The position numbers were made by a program, and so were the translations under genes. This document shows positions 1 through 5,979 of a DNA stretch of 6,513 bases, piece after piece; positions within the stretch are counted from its first letter, which is position 1; every line of letters starts with the position of its first letter. A model generated the notes under the pieces. That model was given only the letters and a program-made list of their open reading frames with translations, searched no databases and was not told where the DNA came from. The DNA is from an uncultured Collinsella sp. (GTDB lineage: Bacteria > Actinomycetota > Coriobacteriia > Coriobacteriales > Coriobacteriaceae), in NCBI GenBank assembly GCA_900552735.1, contig USBA01000109.1:1-6513 (forward strand), in the 5' to 3' direction.

Positions 1-489
1 AGACAGCACCACACGCTTTTGGCTGAACTCCCGACCGGCAAGACCATCGACGCTCTCGACATAAACAGTATCGGCGCGGCGGCCGGTATTGACGTAGTCG
101 TACGTCCCGTCCGCATCGGATAGCTTCACGTTGCCCGTGTACAGTACGCGAATGCAACCGTCCTCGGCAAGCGCGGAGCCCGAATACACACCGTGGCAAT
201 CGAACGGCTCATCGGGCAGCAGCGGGGCGCCAACGTAGTCCCACGTCATAAGATCGCGACTCGTCGCATGGCCCCAGGTCTTAACGCCACCCTCGACATC
301 AAACGGCGCATATTGAAAATAAGCATGGAACACGCCGGCCGCTTGGCAAAGACCGTTGGGGTCGTTGAGCCAGCCCGCCGGCGGCATAATATGGAAGTGC
401 TGGCCATACGCGCCATGACCGCACTCAGAGGCGGCAGCGTCAACAGCGGCAACCAGCTTTGCAAGATCGCGACCAAGTGCATTAGACAT
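1..489 (-). CDS. scrB: GH32 sucrose-6-phosphate hydrolase (invertase), N-terminal part, 3' end outside window
   Basis: Hydrolyses sucrose 6-phosphate delivered by the PTS permease to glucose 6-phosphate and fructose, in the cytoplasm. The window holds the first 163 residues in one open frame reaching base 1. After a short N-terminal helix comes the GH32 signature WLNDPNG at residues 40-46, whose Asp43 is the catalytic nucleophile of the family. Then follow WGHATSRDLMTW (72-83) and YSGSA (102-106), both typical of the first blades of the GH32 five-bladed propeller. The RDP motif and the acid/base Glu lie beyond the edge, so catalytic completeness cannot be judged. The start is ATG at 489 with AGGA seven bases upstream. 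It sits 108 bp downstream of the permease gene on the same strand, presumably in one operon. The family also includes invertases and fructan hydrolases; the PTS neighbour makes the phosphorylated substrate most likely. The family call is secure, the exact substrate is inferred. Confidence 0.93.
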   Translation of the reverse strand, partial: MSNALGRDLAKLVAAVDAAASECGHGAYGQHFHIMPPAGWLNDPNGLCQAAGVFHAYFQYAPFDVEGGVKTWGHATSRDLMTWDYVGAPLLPDEPFDCHGVYSGSALAEDGCIRVLYTGNVKLSDADGTYDYVNTGRRADTVYVESVDGLAGREFSQKRVVLS

Positions 490-544
490 ATCAAAGTCCT
501 AACGGATCGAAAGTTACAAGGCGCCAGAGATCGGCACCAGATAC

Positions 545-583
545 GGGAAACGCCCGCGAGCATACAACCCGCGGGAGTTTCCC
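545..583 (-). other. intercistronic hairpin between the permease and hydrolase genes
   Basis: GGGAAAC-g-CCCGCG (545-558) pairs with CGCGGG-a-GTTTCCC (570-583): 13 base pairs with one mismatch around an 11-base loop. It starts 15 bases after the permease stop and ends about 56 bases before the hydrolase start. Neither strand shows a T-run after the stem, so it is not a standard intrinsic terminator. A 3'-end stabilising or processing element that sets the ratio of the two products is the likeliest role, by inference only. Confidence 0.6.
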
Positions 584-597
584 TTAATCAAAAGCTC

Positions 598-1998
598 TTA
601 GGCCTGCTCGGAAGCCTTAGGCTCGTCCTTGTACAGGACAAACGAGATGGCAAAGGAAACCACCGCGGCGACCGCAAACATGATCGCGTACTGCACAGGC
701 TGGGCCAGGCACAGAAGGATACCGAAGATACCGGTAACGCCCGTGCCGGAGGCAGCCAGCGAGGTGAGCGCGCAGACCAGTGCGCCGCAGCCACCGCCGA
801 TGCAGCCGGCGATGAAGGGCTTAAAGAAGCGCAGGTTCACACCGAAGATGGCAGGCTCGGTAATGCCCATGAAGGCGGACAGAGCCGAAGGAAGCGCCAG
901 GCCCTTGATCTTGGCATCGCGGGTCTTAAAGGCAACGGCGAGCGCGGCACCTCCCTGGGCTATGTTGGCGGCACTGGCGATGGGCAGCCTATAGGTCACG
1001 CCGTACTGGGCGAGCTGACCCAGGTCGATGGCGGTGTACATCTGGTGGATACCGGTAACAACCGTGGGGGCATAGAACAGACCGACGATAAAGGAACCGA
1101 TGCCGAAGGGCAGGGTCAGAAGGGTCTGAATCAGACCGAGGATGGCGTTCTCGGCCCACACGAAGATGGGACCGACGGCAACGAGCGTCACGAGCACGGT
1201 CACGAATACGGAGACGAGCGGAGTCACAAAGAGGTCGAACATCTCGGGAACGATCTTGTGCAGGCGCTTCTCGAGGAAGGCGAGAATGGCGCAGGCGATG
1301 ACGATGGGAATCACATGGCCCTGATAGCCGACCCACTCAAAGCTGTACACACCGGGAATAACGGTGACCATGGTCTGCACGCCCTCGGAGGCAACCGTGT
1401 AGGCGCTCTGCAGCGAGGAGTTGATGAACGCACCGCCGACGACGGCGCCCAGGTACGGGTTGGCGCCAAAGGCCTTGGCGGCGGAGTAGCCGATCAGGAT
1501 CTGCAGAATGCCAAAGGACGTGCCCGAGACCAGGTCGGCGATCTTGTAGATAAAGTTATTGGTGTCGAGCGCGATAAAGCCATTGGAGGCCATAAAGTTG
1601 AGAGCACTCATGATTCCCAGCAGCAGGCCCGAAGCCACGATGGCGGGAATGATGGGGACAAAGACGTCGCCGAGCACCTTAATGGCGCGCATAAAAATGT
1701 TCTGCTGCTGCGCTGCGGCCTCCTTGACCTCGGCCTTGGTGGCAGCCTCGACGCCACTGAGCGCGATGAACTCTTCGTAGACCTTGTTGACGGTGCCGGT
1801 GCCAAAAATAATCTGGAGCTGGCCCTGGGCCTCAAAGACGCCCTTGGCGCCGTCGACGTTCTCGATGGCCTCCTTGTTAACCTTGGAATTATCGGCAATC
1901 ACCAGGCGCAGACGCGTGGCGCAGTGCGCAGCCGAAACAACGTTGTCGGCGCCACCGATATTGTCGAGCACCTCTTGGGCTGATTTGCGGTAGTCCAT
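598..1998 (-). CDS. scrA: PTS sucrose-type transporter subunit EIIBC
   Basis: Membrane permease that transports and phosphorylates sucrose with phosphate from HPr via EIIA. It has 466 residues from the chosen start. The EIIB domain (about 1-80) begins MDYRKSAQEVLDNIGG and carries the phosphorylated cysteine in AAHCATRLRL (Cys26) and a GVFEAQGQLQIIFG strand. A linker (about 81-100) leads into the EIIC domain, with roughly ten hydrophobic segments from 100 to 456 and the conserved signatures VTGIHQMY (314-321) and GITEPAIFGVNLR (378-390). The protein ends right after EIIC, so a glucose-type EIIA must act in trans. A longer frame opens 11 codons upstream, but ATG 1998 fits the family N-terminus and has AAGGG at 5 bases and GGAGG at 11 bases. 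A 6-bp GGGTGC/GCGCCC hairpin (2018-2033) lies just before the GGAGG. Trehalose EIIBC is a close relative; the GH32 neighbour favours sucrose. Confidence 0.93.
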   Translation of the reverse strand: MDYRKSAQEVLDNIGGADNVVSAAHCATRLRLVIADNSKVNKEAIENVDGAKGVFEAQGQLQIIFGTGTVNKVYEEFIALSGVEAATKAEVKEAAAQQQNIFMRAIKVLGDVFVPIIPAIVASGLLLGIMSALNFMASNGFIALDTNNFIYKIADLVSGTSFGILQILIGYSAAKAFGANPYLGAVVGGAFINSSLQSAYTVASEGVQTMVTVIPGVYSFEWVGYQGHVIPIVIACAILAFLEKRLHKIVPEMFDLFVTPLVSVFVTVLVTLVAVGPIFVWAENAILGLIQTLLTLPFGIGSFIVGLFYAPTVVTGIHQMYTAIDLGQLAQYGVTYRLPIASAANIAQGGAALAVAFKTRDAKIKGLALPSALSAFMGITEPAIFGVNLRFFKPFIAGCIGGGCGALVCALTSLAASGTGVTGIFGILLCLAQPVQYAIMFAVAAVVSFAISFVLYKDEPKASEQA

Positions 1999-2054
1999 GA
2001 CTTCCCTTTCCTCCAACGGGCGCATTTGCACCCGACCAGCTTTGACACTTACAC

Positions 2055-2068
2055 TGTAATCGTTTTCA
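2055..2068 (-). promoter_or_regulatory. LacI-type operator O1 (promoter-proximal) before the permease gene
   Basis: TGAAAACGATTACA on the minus strand, an imperfect palindrome around a central CG that matches the general LacI-family operator pattern. It is identical to the second site at 2081-2094 and closely related to the site in front of the repressor gene. It lies about 57 bases upstream of the permease start. No convincing -35/-10 pair could be assigned around it, so the start of transcription is open. Confidence 0.8.
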
Positions 2069-2080
2069 GTTTCATATGTC

Positions 2081-2094
2081 TGTAATCGTTTTCA
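2081..2094 (-). promoter_or_regulatory. LacI-type operator O2 (upstream copy) before the permease gene
   Basis: An exact second copy of TGAAAACGATTACA, 26 bp centre to centre from O1, which is about two and a half helical turns. The bases between the sites contain TATGAA, a possible but poor -10. Two identical sites suggest that the divergence from a perfect palindrome is tolerated, or that each site is bound asymmetrically. Confidence 0.8.
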
Positions 2095-2136
2095 CAGAAG
2101 GGTGAACGGTAGGAAATAGCCGGCGAATGGTAGTTT

Positions 2137-2156
2137 TGAGACAAAACAGGGTCTCA
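2137..2156 (-). other. small hairpin after the repressor gene
   Basis: TGAGAC and GTCTCA form a 6-bp stem with an 8-base loop, 25 bases past the repressor stop. What follows on the minus strand is AAAACTACC rather than a T-run, so it is a poor intrinsic terminator. Some repressor transcripts may read through into the permease gene. Confidence 0.3.
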
Positions 2157-2180
2157 GAGGCAAGCAGACGTGCCCAGAGT

Positions 2181-3161
2181 CTAGACATTCATAAGCTGAT
2201 GGCCGAGCTTGAGCGTCTTGAGACCGCTCTCCCCCTCCTCGCCATCGAGCGTATTGAGCAACATATTGGTCGCCTCGACGCCACTGGTCAGGTAGCCATA
2301 ATGCACGGTGGGAATGCCGCCCGTCAGCGCGCGCAAAAACGCATTGTCGCCAAAACCACTCACGCGGTGTATGCCCTCGCTCATGCCGCGAACCTCATCG
2401 ATGGCACGCAGCGCGCCCGCCGCCATGGTGTCGGTCGCGCAGGCGATAAATGAAACATCGGGAGCGACGGAAAGCAGCTCACGCGCCGCACCATAGCCCG
2501 AATCGAGCGTAAAGGACCCCTGGCGAATCAGGCTCGGATCAAGTGCCACGCCCGCGGCGCGCAAGCCAGCCTCGAAACCGCGACGGCGGTCATAACCGGC
2601 CGCGCGGTCCTCTTCGGTAACTCCAATATAGGCAATCTTGCCGTCCACGCGACCCGCAAGTGCATGGCCCAGCTCAAAGGCGGCCTCGTAATCGTCGTGA
2701 TAGACGCACGCCGCGCCCTCAACATTCTGGCCGATCAGCACGATGGGCACGCGGCACGATTCAATCGCCCGACGGTGCTCGTCGGTAATCATAGTTGCCA
2801 CCAGCACAATGCCATCGACCGGGTGGCTTTGGAACAGGTCGAGGTATTCGAGCTCACGATCTGGCGCGTTGTCGGTATTGGCGAGCAGCATCTGGTAGCC
2901 ACGGTGCCCAAGCACCTGGCCAATGCCAGCGGTAATGCGGCTCACGGACTCCGAGTTGATCTTGGGCACGATGACGCCGATGAGCTTGGTAGAGCCGGTG
3001 CGCAGCGCGCGAGCCTGGCTGGACCGCACGTATCCGGTCAGCTCAATCGCCTGCTTAATGCGCTCGGCCTTGTCCGCCGATATGTAGCCACCGTTGAGGT
3101 AGCGCGAAACGGCGGCGCTCGAAACGCCGGCCAGCTCGGCCACATCTTTCATCTTTACCAC
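2181..3161 (-). CDS. scrR: LacI-family repressor of the sucrose genes
   Basis: A 326-residue DNA-binding repressor of usual family length. The N-terminal helix-turn-helix begins at VKMKDVAELAGVSSAAVSRY, with VSRYLNGG as the recognition-helix region (18-25). The hinge helix motif SQARALRTGS covers 48-57, with Leu53 at the position that inserts into the minor groove in this family. From Lys59 a periplasmic-binding-protein-like sensor domain follows (LIGVIVPKINSE, then VDGIVLVATMI) and ends with VSGFGDNAFLRALTGG and a G-x-x-A-x-x-LL helix, as in sucrose and trehalose repressors. The start is placed at GTG 3161 because AGGGG lies five bases upstream (3167-3171). The longer frame to 3215 would put the operator inside the gene, and ATG 3152 has no good ribosome site. 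Its own operator lies just upstream, so autoregulation is likely. The inducer could be sucrose, fructose or a phosphorylated form; the sequence does not show which. Confidence 0.9.
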   Translation of the reverse strand: MVKMKDVAELAGVSSAAVSRYLNGGYISADKAERIKQAIELTGYVRSSQARALRTGSTKLIGVIVPKINSESVSRITAGIGQVLGHRGYQMLLANTDNAPDRELEYLDLFQSHPVDGIVLVATMITDEHRRAIESCRVPIVLIGQNVEGAACVYHDDYEAAFELGHALAGRVDGKIAYIGVTEEDRAAGYDRRRGFEAGLRAAGVALDPSLIRQGSFTLDSGYGAARELLSVAPDVSFIACATDTMAAGALRAIDEVRGMSEGIHRVSGFGDNAFLRALTGGIPTVHYGYLTSGVEATNMLLNTLDGEEGESGLKTLKLGHQLMNV

Positions 3162-3166
3162 GAGTA

Positions 3167-3171
3167 CCCCT
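3167..3171 (-). promoter_or_regulatory. ribosome binding site that decides the repressor start
   Basis: AGGGG ends five bases before GTG 3161. Neither ATG 3176 nor ATG 3152 has a Shine-Dalgarno-like sequence at a workable distance, so this site selects the GTG. Confidence 0.6.
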
Positions 3172-3176
3172 GTCAT

Positions 3177-3190
3177 TGAAATCGCTTTCA
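3177..3190 (-). promoter_or_regulatory. LacI-type operator at the repressor's own promoter
   Basis: TGAAAGCGATTTCA on the minus strand, with perfect TGAAA/TTTCA arms around a CG centre. It is the most symmetric of the three sites. Compared with O1 and O2 (TGAAAACGATTACA) it differs at two positions. It begins two bases after the possible -10 at 3193-3198, so a bound repressor would cover the transcription start. This supports negative autoregulation. Confidence 0.8.
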
Positions 3191-3192
3191 CC

Positions 3193-3221
3193 ATGATACC
3201 TGTGCGAGCGACCACATGACG
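3193..3221 (-). promoter_or_regulatory. possible promoter of the repressor gene
   Basis: TATCAT (3193-3198 on the minus strand) matches five of six bases of a -10 box and would start transcription inside the operator, leaving a leader of about 25 bases with the AGGGG site. The -35 is weak (ACGTCA-like at an 18-base spacing), so this is tentative. Confidence 0.4.
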
Positions 3222-3545
3222 TAGTGATTACATGATAGAGAAACGCGTGGAAACTAATGAGTCACTTGAGACATGTCTAGCGATAATCACTTCGCAGCCA
3301 GTTTTACCAGACGAGAATCGCCCTAGCTGCATAATCGAAGAATACGCCCATGCAAAGCTTGACCTGAGCAGAGCCTCGCGGACTTTTCCTGGAAGGCCTC
3401 GGTGCCGAGCCTCGAAGAGTCGCAATTCACAATCCCGGTCAATCCTCTGCCAAGAACCCGTTGCGAACTTAGACTTACCAACAACACGTCAGCAAAGTTG
3501 CATACAAGCAGAAAATCGCACGCAATTTCGCCTATTCTCAATTGA
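3222..3545. other. stretch without a recognisable gene
   Basis: Short frames cross this stretch on both strands (plus 3232-3552, minus 3228-3425 and minus 3323-3541). None has a ribosome binding site and none resembles a family I know. The codon pattern does not favour any of them. It could be decayed coding sequence or the far upstream region of the repressor gene. Bases 3244-3259 have a near copy at 6377-6392 on the other side of the SIR2 gene. Confidence 0.4.
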
Positions 3546-3582
3546 GATGTAAGTTTTGACGGGCCGAATCTTACATCAAAAC
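3546..3582. repeat. two overlapping, mutually exclusive inverted repeats
   Basis: GATGTAAG (3546-3553) pairs with CTTACATC (3570-3577), an 8-bp stem with a 16-base loop. GTTTTGA (3553-3559) can instead pair with TCAAAAC (3576-3582), a 7-bp stem. Both cannot form fully at once. The element lies directly beyond the T-run of the minus-strand terminator at 3578-3612 and overlaps its tail. Its role is unknown. Confidence 0.5.
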
Positions 3583-3612
3583 AAAAAAGAGGGCCGACGC
3601 ATCAACCCTCTT
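3578..3612 (-). terminator. intrinsic terminator, minus strand
   Basis: On the minus strand AAGAGGG (3612-3606) pairs with CCCTCTT (3593-3587) across a 12-base loop and runs into TTTTTTGTTTT. Stem and T-run are those of a Rho-independent terminator. No established gene ends just before it; the nearest candidate is the small frame ending at 3726. Confidence 0.8.
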
Positions 3613-3725
3613 CAGGTATCGCCCGAAGGCTTCCACCGCAATTAACTTTAATTTAGCCAATATCCCTTGTTTGTCTACAGGCTCTGCCACAAGTAGAAAT
3701 TATCTTCACTTTTAGGGAGTAGCTC

Positions 3726-3821
3726 TTAAAAAGCAGCTATATAACTAAGAAGCGCATCCATCTTGTTCCCAACCCCAGTCGTTTCTATCTCATGAAAGTC
3801 CAAAGAAGACAGGGGGGGCAT
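3726..3821 (-). CDS. possible small ORF or gene remnant (31 residues from ATG)
   Basis: I do not recognise this one. The frame reads MPPLSSLDFHEIE and ends NKMDALLSYIAAF, which has a protein-like mix of residues. The frame stays open upstream to a TAG just inside the T-run of the neighbouring terminator (about 3890), reading through ATSLASLKIC before the ATG. There is only a weak GAAG ribosome site. A second frame, ATG 3879 to TGA 3790 (29 residues, starting MAADRETYRGDLSG), has AGGA six bases upstream and overlaps it. The two frames would join into a 50-residue product if one base were lost from the seven-G run at 3812-3818. A terminator follows at 3578-3612, so the stretch could be a small transcription unit, a decayed 3' end of a gene, or noncoding. 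Confidence 0.25.
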   Translation of the reverse strand: MPPLSSLDFHEIETTGVGNKMDALLSYIAAF

Positions 3822-3889
3822 GCAGATCTTCAGGGACGCCAGAGAGGTCGCCGCGGTAGGTCTCCCGGTCAGCCGCCATCGCGGTTCCT

Positions 3890-3937
3890 AAAAAGAGGAA
3901 AGGCAGCCATCCCAAGAAGGACAGCCGCCTTTCCTCT
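3890..3937 (-). terminator. intrinsic terminator, minus strand
   Basis: AGAGGAAAGGC and GCCTTTCCTCT form a perfect 11-bp stem (3894-3904 with 3927-3937) around a 22-base loop, followed on the minus strand by TTTTAGG. The T-run is short but the stem is strong. No gene is visible between it and the next terminator upstream (4120-4158). Its tail abuts the AGGA in front of the 29-residue frame at 3879, so it could also act as a leader attenuator. Confidence 0.65.
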
Positions 3938-4119
3938 GGACGCGGGACCCGTAGGTTACCCTCGTCAATACCGCTTTTTAGATAGGCTACTGATTATCAA
4001 TCCGTAAGTCAAAGCTGCAAATTTGAGGCAAGCGACAATCATGTAATTCAAATCAAGACACACATGATTTTCAACCAAATCAAACGATGTCTGGCCAGCA
4101 TATCAGGCATTGCATGCAT

Positions 4120-4158
4120 AAAAAAGGGCAACACTCTCAGTTTGAAAGCGTCACCCTT
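4120..4158 (-). terminator. intrinsic terminator, likely end of the SIR2 transcript
   Basis: On the minus strand AAGGGTGACGC (4158-4148) pairs with GTGTTGCCCTT (4134-4124). That is 11 pairs including three G-U, with a 13-base loop, and it runs into TTTTTT. It is the first strong terminator downstream of the SIR2 stop at 4355, about 200 bases away, leaving a long 3' untranslated region. A GC-containing stem plus six T makes it a confident call; its assignment to the SIR2 transcript is inferred. Confidence 0.75.
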
Positions 4159-4210
4159 AAAGCTCCCAAAGAGCTTTTGTATTGCAGGAAGATACTCTAC
4201 ATCATCTTCC
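4159..4210 (-). other. two hairpins stacked in front of the terminator (3' UTR or small RNA)
   Basis: AAAGCTC (4159-4165) pairs with GAGCTTT (4171-4177), a 7-bp stem with a 5-base loop that abuts the terminator stem without a gap. Upstream on the minus strand, GGAAGAT (4187-4193) pairs with ATCTTCC (4204-4210), 7 bp with a 10-base loop. Together with the terminator they form three hairpins within 87 bases. This could be the structured tail of the SIR2 mRNA or a separate small RNA. A protein-like frame also runs through (GTG 4236 to 4048), with one in-frame TAA (4261-4263) separating it from an ATG at 4314, so a broken gene is the alternative. Confidence 0.45.
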
Positions 4211-4354
4211 CTTGATTGGGGGGTCGAAACAGACACATTTGTGATTTCAAGCAGAAAGCGTTATATTAAGTATGCATTTGCACGTGGTGTTCGCACTATA
4301 CGCTCAGATGCCATAGTTTACAAAGATGGCCTTCTTCATAGACGCTAGGTGGGA

Positions 4355-5950
4355 TTACTCACTAGTAGCCGATATGTCGAAGGCCTTCTTGTACATAAGG
4401 AAATCATACATTCTAATAAGCCGTTTTAGCTCGCTATTACCGTGGATTATCTTGCGATCGTCCTTGATGAGCGCCCTCAGATATTCAAGCAACTTATTTA
4501 GATCGATCTCGTCTTCTTCAAGTAGCACAAGTTTTTTAAATGCTTCCTCAAAGCCTTCGTTGGCTATAACAGACTGAACCGAGTGTCTAATTCCCGAAAG
4601 ATGATAGCTACCTTTTGCCTTTCGTAGGCTGTTGTTTAGAAAAGCATCTAAATCCTTCTTCTCATCTATTTCCTTTAGCATCCTTGGGTTAAGAACTTCC
4701 CCTGAATACGCGCTTAAATACTTATACATAGGCAAACCACCCGAGTTAGAAGCAAGCAGCGAAGGAAGGTATTCCTCGACGGCAAGTCTAGGAGCAACAT
4801 GTTCGTCATCAAACACAACATCACGATACAGAAGTTCGGCTTTGACCATATGCCCGTGCCCTAAAGAAGCATTCGCAACACCGATACCCAGCACAAGATG
4901 CTGTCCCTCCGGAAGTCTCTCGAGGTCGCTAAAACTCGCTTCGACTACCAGAGAGTCATTCGGATCGCCCTCATCAGCCAAGGCGTAGATGCTCCTGCGC
5001 AGCTCACGGATTATCCTGGGCGAGAAGGAGCATTTGGATTTTCCAATTGCTTCATACACCGCACCAAAATCGTTCGCCCTAATTTCGGTCATGCTTATCT
5101 CGCCAATACCTGGAAAAGAAAACGAATGAGTTGAGGTTGCATTTTCTCCCCTAGTAAGGAAGATAAAGCGCTTTCTAAGCAACGCAAGATTGTTAGAACC
5201 GAGGCAGCGCGAAATCGACATGAGGATAGCTTGGATATCGGGGTCGTTAAGGGAGTAACCGATAAAAATAATTGGGTATTCCATAAAAATAGTTAACAAC
5301 TTGGCAGCCAAGTAATCCTGTGTTTCGGCGAGTTTTGCGTAATCTGCCTCCTCAAGAACCATAGATTCAGGATTATCCATAGACCCGTGGATCTTATAGA
5401 TTTCACCCATTTCAAAAGTTCTGTGAAAGACGAGATCGTCTTGGCCAACAAAAACTTTAAACTCGGGAAATAGCGACTCCAGGAGACAGTCATAGTTGGT
5501 TGTAATAACTCCAGAGATACGCCGCCTGCCAACCTCTCTCAAGATATCAAGCTCATGCGTCATATATTCAGGTTTGAACGAGGATAACCTCTCGGCCGCC
5601 ATGATCTTTAAAATAGATTTACGCTGACGAATGTCCTCTACATGATCGTTTCTAAAAGAAGCGAAGCGAGGGTCCTCAAGAACAGCTATGCGCATATCCT
5701 TATCAAGCATCGTCGCGGCAGAGGGCAATGCGCTATTGTCAGACTCATCTGGACAACGTGCCAGGTACGAGTCAAGCCGAAAGGGATCATCGGAAAGACG
5801 GGAACAGAGGTGCCTTAACAAACCAACCCAATCGTCGGTACCCATGTATCTACGGGAAAAGCCCGAGCCGACGAATAAATATGGGCTACGCCCCACCCCA
5901 TTTATCAAACGTACAACGCTTTCTACAATGTCATCTCTTCCGACTTCCAT
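4355..5950 (-). CDS. SIR2-domain protein, probable NAD-consuming defence effector
   Basis: 531 residues, in the cytoplasm (no signal peptide or membrane segment). The N-terminal SIR2-like domain (about 1-300) shows the NAD-binding loop VGSGFS (27-32), the catalytic-site TTNYD (150-154, Asn152), the catalytic histidine in KIHGS (His188) and GYSLNDPDI (231-239), so the active site looks intact. The C-terminal half (about 310-531) has no motif I can name beyond LGIGVANASLG (354-364) and a charged helical tail ending LIRMYDFLMY. This layout resembles stand-alone bacterial SIR2 family proteins. In characterised defence systems (ThsA, DSR, SIR2-HerA, SIR2-APAZ) such domains degrade NAD after phage sensing; for this protein that is inference. 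The start is ATG 5950 with GGAGG six bases upstream. One sampled 60-base line inside the gene (4501-4560) has 24 G+C, against 37 in a line of the permease gene (1261-1320), which suggests transfer. No HerA, TIR or Argonaute partner is visible. Confidence 0.88.
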   Translation of the reverse strand: MEVGRDDIVESVVRLINGVGRSPYLFVGSGFSRRYMGTDDWVGLLRHLCSRLSDDPFRLDSYLARCPDESDNSALPSAATMLDKDMRIAVLEDPRFASFRNDHVEDIRQRKSILKIMAAERLSSFKPEYMTHELDILREVGRRRISGVITTNYDCLLESLFPEFKVFVGQDDLVFHRTFEMGEIYKIHGSMDNPESMVLEEADYAKLAETQDYLAAKLLTIFMEYPIIFIGYSLNDPDIQAILMSISRCLGSNNLALLRKRFIFLTRGENATSTHSFSFPGIGEISMTEIRANDFGAVYEAIGKSKCSFSPRIIRELRRSIYALADEGDPNDSLVVEASFSDLERLPEGQHLVLGIGVANASLGHGHMVKAELLYRDVVFDDEHVAPRLAVEEYLPSLLASNSGGLPMYKYLSAYSGEVLNPRMLKEIDEKKDLDAFLNNSLRKAKGSYHLSGIRHSVQSVIANEGFEEAFKKLVLLEEDEIDLNKLLEYLRALIKDDRKIIHGNSELKRLIRMYDFLMYKKAFDISATSE

Positions 5951-5956
5951 CTAGCG

Positions 5957-5961
5957 CCTCC
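5957..5961 (-). promoter_or_regulatory. strong ribosome binding site of the SIR2 gene
   Basis: GGAGG six bases before ATG 5950. It fixes the start, and together with the in-frame SIR2 motif 26 codons later rules out a shorter product. Confidence 0.85.
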
Positions 5962-5979
5962 AAACAAGCTACTTCCATA

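Noticed and set aside
193..1983. Plus-strand open frame of 596 codons opposite the hydrolase and permease genes
   Set aside because: It is antisense to two genes with unmistakable family motifs, has no ribosome site or known domain, and its Gly/Asp/His-rich composition is the usual mirror of GC-rich codons.
3228..3541. Two overlapping minus-strand frames (65 and 72 codons)
   Set aside because: They overlap each other and the plus-strand frame, lack ribosome sites, and no evidence separates them from chance; kept only as a possible remnant in the gene-free entry.
3232..3552. Plus-strand frame of 106 codons between the repressor gene and the first terminator
   Set aside because: No ribosome binding site before ATG 3232, no recognisable motif, many Arg/Ser/Cys residues, and competing frames on the other strand of the same length.
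3792..4007. Plus-strand frame of 71 codons
   Set aside because: It crosses a perfect 11-bp terminator stem for the opposite strand, is Arg/Gly/Pro-rich and has no ribosome site.
4064..4348. Plus-strand frame of 94 codons
   Set aside because: It runs through the terminator and the hairpin array, has no ribosome site, and ends a few bases before the 3' end of the SIR2 gene, which comes from the other strand.
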